From positions 1 through 5,050 of the forward strand of contig JAQCGA010000350.1 in assembly GCA_027619145.1 (NCBI GenBank): 5,050 nt of DNA. The letters are read 5' to 3'. The notes under the pieces are model-generated. The model had not been told where the DNA came from. It did not search any database and saw only the letters and a program-made list of their open reading frames with translations. Shown one piece after another: positions 1 to 5,050 of this stretch; position 1 is the stretch's first letter, and each line of letters starts with the position of its first letter. A program made the position numbers and the translations under genes. The stretch is from a bacterium (GTDB taxonomy: Bacteria > Latescibacterota > UBA2968 > GCA-2709665).

Positions 1-1
1 C

Positions 2-1171
2 GACGTTCAGTTTTTCCCATATGGATCGAAGGAGGTATCCGAGGTAAAAGGCGCGGAAAAACTTGAGAGCATCGTCGAGTTTTTTATGGCTTGCATGGTC
101 AACAACCCAACGGAACGCCGCACCGTGTACCTGAGCAAGCCCTACTTGGACCGCCTGAATCGTTCCAGTCTGGAAGGGCTCGGATATTATAGCGTTGTGG
201 GCGCACAGCAGGCAACCGTGCTTCCGAAAATTTTTGCCAAGAAACAATCTAAAGGCAAAAGTGTGATGGAACGCCAATTGGCCGCTCGGTCTGGTGGTGC
301 CATGGACTCGCGCAAATTGCGCATGATTGAGGACATTCAAGATCGGTACCAGTTGCTTACCCGCGAACGTAAAATTTGGTTCCAAAAAAGCCGTAAGAAA
401 TCCGTGATTGGTAACTGGGAAAACGATATGGCCCTGCTGAGTTTTTCTACTGCTTATGGGCTGCCTATGAATGACGCTTATTCCATGCGGCAAATCGTGA
501 TGCCCTGTGAAATTTCGGATATCGGGGTAGAGAACATCACGCTGAAACCAGTTCCGTTTGAAGATGCCCGCTCCCGGGAACTGGATTTTAAGGAATTTGT
601 GCGACAGGAAGACGGTTTTCAGGTTGAATTACTCAATTTTAGTGTGGGTGGGGGGCAGATCCGGGGAACCGACGGACACGAAGAGGCATTTCTGAAATAC
701 CTGGTGGGTGAGGGCTATGAAGATATGCATTTTATGGAGCGTGTAGAGGCGCTTCAGCGGTATGCCGTCATGTTGCACTTTTACCCTGTGATGAACTTCG
801 TTCGCAGCGATATCCGCGATTACGAACCTTATCTACCGTTGCGGATTCCTGTGATTGCACGCGTCGCCCGTTTTCGTACCACCCGCGCGAAAGACACCGA
901 TGAACCCGTGATTACATCGTTGGGCATGGAGTTTATTTACAATCCGGCACTGGACAGTTATTCACGGGATATTAACGAGTACGATCAGTGGGAGCAAATT
1001 ACGCCGCCCACGGAAAATGCTTACTTTATTGCGGTTCACAAGTCACTCCAGCTCCTCTTTGGTTTTGACCGTTCGAAAGAAGAGAGTTTCCGAGACGAGA
1101 AAACCAAAGAAACAAAAAATGACCCCGAAGAGCCCGAATCGACGGATGAATCCGAGTTGGAAAAAGGATAA
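2..1171 (+). CDS. Hypothetical protein with tentative PilZ-like segment, 5' partial
   Basis: I do not recognise this protein with certainty. The frame is open from base 2 with no stop, and the residues before the first ATG (base 86) read like protein. That ATG has no good ribosome site, only a T-run before it, so the gene most likely begins left of the window. Counting from that Met, residues 180-190 contain NFSVGGG after a hydrophobic strand, resembling the (D/N)xSxxG loop of PilZ cyclic-di-GMP binding domains. A later segment (about 250-290, PLRIPVIARVARF, then LGMEF) resembles the closing PilZ strands. The usual RxxxR motif is not clear; only RSR near 160 is present, so PilZ is an inference. 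Residues 50-120 are basic and probably helical. The last 30 residues are a charged, Glu/Lys-rich, probably disordered tail. There is no visible signal peptide or membrane segment in the part present. An intrinsic terminator follows 24 bases after the TAA. Confidence 0.75.
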   Translation, partial: DVQFFPYGSKEVSEVKGAEKLESIVEFFMACMVNNPTERRTVYLSKPYLDRLNRSSLEGLGYYSVVGAQQATVLPKIFAKKQSKGKSVMERQLAARSGGAMDSRKLRMIEDIQDRYQLLTRERKIWFQKSRKKSVIGNWENDMALLSFSTAYGLPMNDAYSMRQIVMPCEISDIGVENITLKPVPFEDARSRELDFKEFVRQEDGFQVELLNFSVGGGQIRGTDGHEEAFLKYLVGEGYEDMHFMERVEALQRYAVMLHFYPVMNFVRSDIRDYEPYLPLRIPVIARVARFRTTRAKDTDEPVITSLGMEFIYNPALDSYSRDINEYDQWEQITPPTENAYFIAVHKSLQLLFGFDRSKEESFRDEKTKETKNDPEEPESTDESELEKG

Positions 1172-1195
1172 GCAAAAGGCAAACGGCACGCATTG

Positions 1196-1234
1196 GGAGG
1201 GCCGGTTACGCCGCGGCTCTCCTTTTCTTGTTTT
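1196..1234 (+). terminator. Intrinsic terminator after the PilZ-like gene
   Basis: A 9-bp stem pairs 1196-1204 (GGAGGGCCG) with 1214-1222 (CGGCTCTCC), with one G-U pair and a 9-base loop. It is followed directly by a T-rich run (TTTTCTTGTTTT, 1223-1234). It lies 24 bases after the stop codon at 1171, the expected place for a rho-independent terminator. It also falls inside an open frame that runs on into the next gene, which argues that translation of that gene starts further downstream, at 1353. Confidence 0.85.
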
Positions 1235-1263
1235 GCAAGAGCGCCTGGAAAAATTCTGTGCCC

Positions 1264-1292
1264 TTGACAAAATTCGGCTCAAGGATTATACT
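1264..1292 (+). promoter_or_regulatory. Strong sigma-70 type promoter
   Basis: A perfect -35 box TTGACA (1264-1269) is followed by a 17-base spacer and a -10 box TATACT (1287-1292), one mismatch from TATAAT. The predicted transcription start is near 1298-1300, giving a leader of about 54 bases before the ATG at 1353. The promoter lies 30 bases past the upstream terminator, so it should start a separate transcript for the two small genes. I see no clear operator palindrome overlapping the boxes, so constitutive expression is the simplest reading. Confidence 0.85.
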
Positions 1293-1352
1293 ACGTTAGC
1301 TCCGGTTCCAGACTACCTGCCTGTGTGTATCGTGTCTGAAAGGAATGGCATT

Positions 1353-1709
1353 ATGACCCAGGAAAACCCTGAAAACCCTGCTTTCAGCGAAGATGATGAG
1401 ATTCTTTCTCGTTTAACGGATCCGGTTGATATTGAAGCTTTTTCGAATCTCATGCAATACGCACACGAGCAAGGAATAAGCGCTACAGATTTTGTTCGAG
1501 AAGAACCCAAGCGCACGTCGCGAAAAGCGATTCAAAAGCTCTGTTTAAAGAACCGGAAACGCTCGTTAAGGGCACAAATCGAATCGGTTGTGAGAGGGTT
1601 GTGGGAGCGCCCTGCCGAAAACCCGGAGGCTGCTATGCTCAATGGCTTGTTTGGCCCTGCCAGCCGGCCTCCGGAGGCTGGCCGAAATGGGCAGCACAGG
1701 AAGGTTTGA
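1353..1709 (+). CDS. Hypothetical 118-aa protein, acidic N-terminus and basic middle
   Basis: I recognise no family. The ATG at 1353 is chosen because AAAGGAA (1339-1345) sits 7 bases before it and because a promoter and a terminator lie between it and all earlier in-frame ATGs. Residues 1-30 are acidic and Pro/Asn-rich, including a duplicated ENP (ENPENP). Residues 30-50 look helical. Residues 53-74 are strongly basic (KRTSRKAIQK...KNRKRSLR), which could contact nucleic acid or an acidic partner; this is inference from composition only. The C-terminal end, from about 100, is rich in Gly, Pro and Arg and is encoded across a GC-rich hairpin, so it may be constrained by RNA structure rather than protein function. 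There are no membrane segments, no signal peptide and no Cys/His metal cluster. Its 3' end overlaps the next gene by 23 bases, which suggests an operon with coupled translation. Confidence 0.68.
   Translation: MTQENPENPAFSEDDEILSRLTDPVDIEAFSNLMQYAHEQGISATDFVREEPKRTSRKAIQKLCLKNRKRSLRAQIESVVRGLWERPAENPEAAMLNGLFGPASRPPEAGRNGQHRKV
1362..1379 (+). repeat. Tandem 9-bp duplication (GAAAACCCT x2)
   Basis: GAAAACCCT occurs twice head to tail just inside the start of the 118-aa gene and encodes Glu-Asn-Pro twice, in frame. It is a small in-frame duplication that would not disturb the frame if copy number changed. No function is implied. Confidence 0.8.
1659..1689 (+). promoter_or_regulatory. Hairpin overlapping the ribosome site of the 67-aa gene
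   Basis: GCCAGCC (1659-1665) can pair with GGCTGGC (1676-1682), and a perfect 12-base palindrome GCCTCCGGAGGC (1667-1678) offers a competing fold. Both folds bury part or all of the GGAGG Shine-Dalgarno site (1673-1677), which lies 9 bases before the ATG at 1687. Ribosomes finishing the upstream 118-aa gene pass through this stretch and would open it. The arrangement therefore suggests translational coupling of the second gene to the first. The pairing is seen in the sequence; the regulation is inferred. Confidence 0.45.
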
Positions 1710-1890
1710 TTTTTTGGAACAGATCCAGGTACTCCAGGCCCATATTTTTGAGTTGGAGGAACTCGTTGAAAATCTGCTGGCAGATGCGCGATCCGGCGAT
1801 TGTTCAGCGCGGGAGCTGATGGTTCACCTGCATCGTGAGGTGATGGAAAAGCGGCAGCGGCTCAGGAAATTGTACGGAAAAAAAAGCTAA
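1687..1890 (+). CDS. Hypothetical 67-aa helical/coiled-coil protein
   Basis: No family is recognised. The protein looks almost entirely helical. Residues 9-31 carry hydrophobic residues at coiled-coil spacing (F9, I13, L16, I20, L23, V27, L30). A Gly/Asp/Ser turn at 36-40 is followed by a second helix (L44, L48, V52, L59, L62) that is very basic at its end (KRQRLRK, then KK). This is a helical hairpin resembling in outline the small subunit of exonuclease VII (XseB), but the FE-x2-L signature of XseB is not convincing and no xseA is visible. The start at 1687 is preferred because GGAGG lies 9 bases upstream. An in-frame ATG at 1642 would add 15 residues, with GGAGG 12 bases upstream, and cannot be excluded. 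It overlaps the preceding gene by 23 bases and is followed by a terminator-like hairpin. Confidence 0.65.
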   Translation: MGSTGRFDFLEQIQVLQAHIFELEELVENLLADARSGDCSARELMVHLHREVMEKRQRLRKLYGKKS

Positions 1891-1914
1891 ACATGTTGTC
1901 GAAGCCGAATGTCT

Positions 1915-1966
1915 GGAACGCGGCGTGCAGAGTTTTTCGTTTTTGCATCGTGCGTTCCGTTTTTTT
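1915..1966 (+). terminator. Probable intrinsic terminator before ruvX
   Basis: GGAACGC (1915-1921) pairs with GCGTTCC (1952-1958). An inner TGCA/TGCA pairing (1926-1929 with 1944-1947) is separated from it by a small internal loop. After one G come seven T (1960-1966). It lies 25 bases after the stop of the 67-aa gene, so it would end the small two-gene transcript. The long, imperfect loop means it may be leaky, which would let some transcription continue into ruvX. Confidence 0.65.
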
Positions 1967-1998
1967 GTGCCTATCAATGGGCGGGTGGATATTTTGTT

Positions 1999-2433
1999 AT
2001 GGAACGAGTTCTGGCGGTGGACTACGGGCGCCGAAGGATAGGCGTGGCGGTTAGCGATGCTCTCGGGATGACGGCCCAGGGATTGCCCACTCTGGCAATT
2101 CGGGGGAAGCAAGATGCGGTAGCTGCTGTTGCTGCCGAGGCTGTAGAGTGGCAAGCAGGAACAATCCTGGTGGGATTGCCTTTGAATATGGACGGGAGCA
2201 GGGGGGGGATGGCAGACGAGGTTGAAGCGTTTGCTGAGGCACTTCGCTTGCAAACGGGACTTCCGGTGCGGTGTTGGGACGAGCGATGGACGAGCCAGGA
2301 GGCGCACCGCGCGATGCAGAAAATGGGGCTTTCAAGCCGTAATAACAAGGGGGCGGTGGACCGGATTTCGGCTACTTTACTGTTGGACGGTTATTTGCGG
2401 TCATTGAGTCATTCGAATGGGCCGTATGAGTGA
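1999..2433 (+). CDS. ruvX: RuvX/YqgF family putative Holliday junction resolvase (pre-16S rRNA nuclease)
   Basis: RuvX proteins are small RNase H-fold nucleases of the cytoplasm, linked to Holliday-junction cleavage and, in E. coli (YqgF), to 5' processing of pre-16S rRNA. The predicted 144 aa match the family's usual length of about 140. Visible motifs in order are VDYGRRRIGVAVSD (7-20, with acid D8), LVGLPLNMDGS (57-67), WDERWTSQEA (93-102, the conserved DER-T/S motif) and DRISATLLLDGYL (121-133, with acid D121). The three acidic positions expected for metal binding are present. The ATG at 1999 is chosen because the conserved core begins immediately after it; an earlier in-frame ATG (1909) would place the terminator hairpin inside the gene. 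The ribosome site is modest (GGTGGA, 9 bases upstream). The gene overlaps mltG by 17 bases. It carries a run of eight G (2201-2208), but the frame is intact. Confidence 0.93.
   Translation: MERVLAVDYGRRRIGVAVSDALGMTAQGLPTLAIRGKQDAVAAVAAEAVEWQAGTILVGLPLNMDGSRGGMADEVEAFAEALRLQTGLPVRCWDERWTSQEAHRAMQKMGLSSRNNKGAVDRISATLLLDGYLRSLSHSNGPYE
2201..2208 (+). repeat. G8 homopolymer inside ruvX
   Basis: Eight consecutive G bases lie within codons for the Arg-Gly-Gly that follows MDGS in RuvX. The reading frame is intact on both sides and the downstream DER motif and final Asp motif are in frame, so the count shown here appears correct. Such tracts are prone to replication slippage and sequencing error. 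Confidence 0.9.
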
Positions 2434-3520
2434 AGACTACCACATGCAACAGGCGGATACGCCGGACGAGGTTCGGGAACCGAGGTGGGGCCCACTTTCA
2501 AGAAGGGCCATGCTTGCCGTTGTTTCGTGCCTGATTGTGGCAGCCAGCCTGGCGGGTGTGGGCGTGGCAGCGTGGCTGTTGAACAGACCCGTGGGTGGCC
2601 CTTTGAAGGAAGTAACGATCCAGAAGGGGATGTCTGTGACCAGGATTGCCCGTTTGCTGTATCGAGAGGGAGTCATCCGAAGCCCTCGGCTTCTTGAGCT
2701 TTTTTCGTTGTGGAGCCGGAATAGCCGCCGGCTTACGGCCGGAGTACATCCGTTTCCCGGTCAACTGACCACGTGGCAGGTGCTTCAGGAACTGGAAGTG
2801 CCGCGAGATGTAACTCGCGATGTGACCATTCAAGAAGGACTTCGCCGGGAGCATACGGCCCGCCTGCTTGCCCAGGCCCTCGGGCTGGATGAGTCCAGAC
2901 TGATTGCTTTAACAGAAGACCCGGAATTTTGCCGATCCCTGGGGGTTGAGGCGAATACACTGGAAGGCTACCTGTTTCCCGAGACGTACCGATTTTCAGT
3001 AACAACAAGCGAGGCCCAGGTCCTGCGTGTGATGGTCAGCCATTTTTTTCGTGTATTTGATGAACAGAAGAAAGCACGCGCACAAGAAATGGGCTTTTCA
3101 ATGCACGAAGCTGTTACCCTCGCCTCCATTGTAGAAGGCGAAGCACAGGTGGACGAAGAGCGCCCCCTTATTGCAGCGGTTTACCTCAATCGGCTACGCA
3201 AACGCATGCGTCTGCAAGCCGATCCTACCGTGCAATATGCGATCAAGGATGGGCCGCGCCGACTTTTTTATAAAGATTATGGGGTAGATTCGCCGTACAA
3301 CACATACCGCCATTCCGGGTTGCCTCCAGGCCCTATTCTGAGCCCCGGAGAAGCCTCGCTGGTTTCCGTGCTTTATCCGGCAAAGGTGGAGGATCTCTAC
3401 TTTGTGGCCAAGGGGGACGGTTCGCATATTTTTTCACGCAATGCAGCCGAACATGAAAAGGCGAAGCGACAGACCCGGTGGGCGCGGCGAAGAAGCTGGA
3501 ATCGACCGGAGGCCCGATAG
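2417..3520 (+). CDS. mltG: Endolytic murein transglycosylase MltG (YceG family)
   Basis: MltG is an inner-membrane lytic transglycosylase that cuts nascent glycan strands and is thought to set their length during cell-wall growth. This 367-aa protein is close to the family's usual length. A short polar cytoplasmic N-terminus precedes one membrane helix (about 32-55). Two LysM-like segments follow (VTIQKGMSVTRIARLL, 66-81, and VTIQEG onward, 136-152), then LEGYLFPETY (182-191). The catalytic region has LASIVEGEA (235-243), where E240 aligns with the E. coli catalytic Glu, then YLNRLRKRMRLQADPTVQY (256-274), YNTY-H-GLPPGPI-PG (294-311) and the closing LYFVAKGDGSHIFS (327-340). All family signatures are present, so it should be active. 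The ATG at 2417 overlaps ruvX by 17 bases. The ATG at 2426 (8-base overlap) is an equally possible start, as neither has a strong ribosome site. Co-transcription with ruvX is likely. Confidence 0.95.
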   Translation: MGRMSEDYHMQQADTPDEVREPRWGPLSRRAMLAVVSCLIVAASLAGVGVAAWLLNRPVGGPLKEVTIQKGMSVTRIARLLYREGVIRSPRLLELFSLWSRNSRRLTAGVHPFPGQLTTWQVLQELEVPRDVTRDVTIQEGLRREHTARLLAQALGLDESRLIALTEDPEFCRSLGVEANTLEGYLFPETYRFSVTTSEAQVLRVMVSHFFRVFDEQKKARAQEMGFSMHEAVTLASIVEGEAQVDEERPLIAAVYLNRLRKRMRLQADPTVQYAIKDGPRRLFYKDYGVDSPYNTYRHSGLPPGPILSPGEASLVSVLYPAKVEDLYFVAKGDGSHIFSRNAAEHEKAKRQTRWARRRSWNRPEAR

Positions 3521-3558
3521 GGCCAGATGTTATATCTGAATTGAGCGAAAGGGACGGG

Positions 3559-5050
3559 ATGACGGTTCTTGAAGGACTGAATACACATCAGTGCGAAGCC
3601 GTTCAAATTGTGGACGGTCCGCTCCTGATCCTGGCTGGGGCCGGGTCCGGAAAAACCAGGGTGCTTACCCGACGAATTGCCTATCTTGCGGAGCAATGCG
3701 GCGTTCCAGTTGGGAAGATTCTGGCCATGACGTTTACCAATAAGGCTGCCGCAGAGATGCGCGAACGCGTAGAGGTGCTTTTGGACCGGCCCACACGCGG
3801 GATGTGGATTGGCACATTCCACTCGATTTGCGCTCGCCTTTTGCGTGAAGAAGCCGAGCATGTAGGGCTGCAAAGCAATTTTGTGATTTATGATTCCGAT
3901 GATCAGTTAACTCTGGTCCGGCAGGTCATTCGAGATCAAGAAGTATCTGATAAACAATTCCCACCGAAGCAGGTGCGCGCCCGAATCAGCCAGGAGAAGA
4001 ATCGGATGGTAGAGCCTGGCACATTCGCTCTGCGTGCCAGTACTTTTTATGAACAGCAGGTGGCCAGGATCTACCGCCAGTACCAGGATGCGCTCCGGCA
4101 AAACAATGCCGTGGATTTTGATGATTTGTTGATGTTGAGCGTGCAACTTTTCAGGGACCACGAAGACGTCCTGGCTCGATATCAGGAGCGGTTCCAATAC
4201 GTTTTGATTGATGAGTATCAGGATACGAACCGGCCGCAGTATTTATTGGCGCAAATGCTGGTTGCTGGGCATGGAAATATTTGTGTGGTCGGTGACGATG
4301 ACCAGAGTATATACGCCTGGCGAGGGGCGGACATTCGGAATATTCTGGATTTTGAAAAAGATTTCCAAAATGCGCAAGTCATTCGCCTGGAACAGAATTA
4401 TCGGTCCACCCCGGTGATTTTGGATGCTGGAAACGCTGTGATTCGAAACAATATGGGTCGGAAGGGCAAGGAATTGTGGACGGATCGGGCAGGTGGAGAC
4501 AAGATCCGAATGAAGCGGTGTGTAGACGAACGAGAAGAAGCCCGGTGGATTTCGGGCGTGATGCAGCAGCTTCGAGGCAAATACGCGTTTCGGGACATGG
4601 CGGTACTGTACCGGACCAACGCTCAGTCTCGGGCCCTGGAAGAAGGGCTGCGGCGCGAGGCAATTCCTTATACCATCGTAGGCGGGCTGCGTTTTTACGA
4701 GCGAAAAGAGGTCAAGGATATATTGTCCTACCTGCGCCTGATCGCAAACCCACGGGATTCGATTGGCCTGGGGAGGATTATCAATACGCCGCGCCGGGGC
4801 ATTGGAGACTCGTCGGTAAAAAAACTGATCGATTTTGCAACAGGCGAGGGGATTGCACTCTACGATGCTCTGGGAAGGTTGGGTGAGATCCCGGAGATCC
4901 CGACGCGGACGCGCAAGTCGATGGCGAGCTTTTTTGAGCAGATGGAAGGATTCAGGGAGGAGAGCAGCCGGGTTCCGGCAGACGAACTTGCGGCTTTGGT
5001 GGTTTCGGGAATCGGGTATATGGAAACGCTTGCCGAACTGGCCCCTGTAG
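3559..5050 (+). CDS. pcrA: UvrD/PcrA-type superfamily 1 DNA helicase, 3' partial
   Basis: This is an ATP-driven 3'-5' DNA helicase of the UvrD/PcrA/Rep group, which acts in excision repair, removal of recombinase filaments and clearing of replication obstacles. The first 497 residues are present; the family is usually about 700-750 long, so the C-terminal third (motifs V and VI) lies past the right edge. Visible motifs are the Q-motif LNTHQCEAV (7-15), Walker A AGAGSGKT (26-33), motif Ia TFTNKAAAEMRER (58-70), GTFHS (85-89), DFDDLL (186-191), Walker B LIDEYQDTN (216-224, D218/E219), motif III VGDDDQSIYAWRGAD (244-258), motif IV RLEQNYRST (276-284), LYRTNAQSR (350-358) and GGLRFYERKEVKDI in domain 2B (375-388). 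The ATG at 3559 follows AAGGG at 5 bases; an in-frame TTG at 3541 has no such site. It begins 38 bases after mltG with no terminator between them. Whether UvrD or PcrA is the better name cannot be decided here. Confidence 0.95.
   Translation, partial: MTVLEGLNTHQCEAVQIVDGPLLILAGAGSGKTRVLTRRIAYLAEQCGVPVGKILAMTFTNKAAAEMRERVEVLLDRPTRGMWIGTFHSICARLLREEAEHVGLQSNFVIYDSDDQLTLVRQVIRDQEVSDKQFPPKQVRARISQEKNRMVEPGTFALRASTFYEQQVARIYRQYQDALRQNNAVDFDDLLMLSVQLFRDHEDVLARYQERFQYVLIDEYQDTNRPQYLLAQMLVAGHGNICVVGDDDQSIYAWRGADIRNILDFEKDFQNAQVIRLEQNYRSTPVILDAGNAVIRNNMGRKGKELWTDRAGGDKIRMKRCVDEREEARWISGVMQQLRGKYAFRDMAVLYRTNAQSRALEEGLRREAIPYTIVGGLRFYERKEVKDILSYLRLIANPRDSIGLGRIINTPRRGIGDSSVKKLIDFATGEGIALYDALGRLGEIPEIPTRTRKSMASFFEQMEGFREESSRVPADELAALVVSGIGYMETLAELAPV

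Noticed and set aside
21..47. A strong AAGGAGGT (29-36) and a tiny ATG frame (21-47) near the left edge
   Set aside because: No ATG, GTG or TTG lies at a suitable distance after the AAGGAGGT in the frame of the first gene, and the eight-codon frame has no support. It is probably chance inside a longer coding region.
1043..1282. Minus-strand open frame rich in Phe and Leu, resembling a membrane protein
   Set aside because: It is the complement of a Lys/Glu-rich coding tail and the terminator region. The hydrophobic run is a by-product of GAA/AAA codons read backwards, and no ribosome site supports it.
1306..1345. Possible leader hairpin (TTCCAGAC with GTCT and GGAA) covering the ribosome site of the 118-aa gene
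   Set aside because: The stem is only 4-5 bp, is interrupted by a bulge and has a loop of about 20 bases. It is too weak to call a riboswitch or attenuator.
1017..1352. In-frame N-terminal extension of the 118-aa gene back to an ATG at 1017
   Set aside because: It would overlap the end of the upstream gene and run through an intrinsic terminator and a consensus promoter. The ATG at 1353 has a proper ribosome site downstream of that promoter.
1687..1890. Calling the 67-aa gene xseB (exonuclease VII small subunit)
   Set aside because: Size and two-helix outline fit loosely, but the characteristic N-terminal FE-x2-L signature and an xseA neighbour are missing.
1909..1998. N-terminal extension of RuvX from an ATG at 1909
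   Set aside because: The extension covers the terminator hairpin and T-run and adds 30 residues before the conserved VDYG core, which normally lies within the first ten residues of the family.
1964..1998. Candidate ruvX promoter TTGTGC (1965-1970) with TATTTT (1990-1995)
   Set aside because: The spacing is 19 bases, the -35 is poor, and the start would fall at or after the ruvX ATG.

Overview
This is a bacterial window with short intergenic gaps and every supported gene on the + strand. By eye, GC is a little above half. It holds six protein-coding genes, of which the first is cut at the left edge and the last at the right edge. The ruvX-mltG-uvrD/pcrA order and the style of the proteins fit a Gram-negative, possibly deltaproteobacterial (Desulfobacterota-like) genome. 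That placement is a low-confidence inference, because no rRNA or other phylogenetic marker is present.

Positions 2-1171 hold the end of a large protein I do not recognise. It has a tentative PilZ-like (cyclic-di-GMP binding) segment and a highly charged tail. An intrinsic terminator at 1196-1234 closes this unit. Only 30 bases later there is a near-perfect housekeeping promoter (1264-1292: TTGACA, 17 bases, TATACT). It drives two small overlapping genes for unknown proteins: 1353-1709 (118 aa, acidic then basic) and 1687-1890 (67 aa, helical/coiled-coil). The second start sits behind a GGAGG site inside a hairpin, which suggests translational coupling. A second terminator-like hairpin with a T7 run (1915-1966) follows, so the two small genes look like an insulated transcription unit.

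Positions 1999-5050 hold three recognisable conserved genes. ruvX (YqgF family nuclease) overlaps mltG (YceG, endolytic murein transglycosylase), and a UvrD/PcrA-type DNA helicase follows after 38 bases. The spacing suggests co-transcription, although I find no convincing promoter directly upstream of ruvX. RuvX and the helicase act on nucleic acids, whereas MltG acts on peptidoglycan at the inner membrane. The cluster is therefore a housekeeping grouping rather than a single pathway.

I see no mobile element, CRISPR array, tRNA or rRNA. The core genes are ordinary. The least explained part is the separately transcribed pair of small genes at 1264-1966, and I cannot claim a new system from it.
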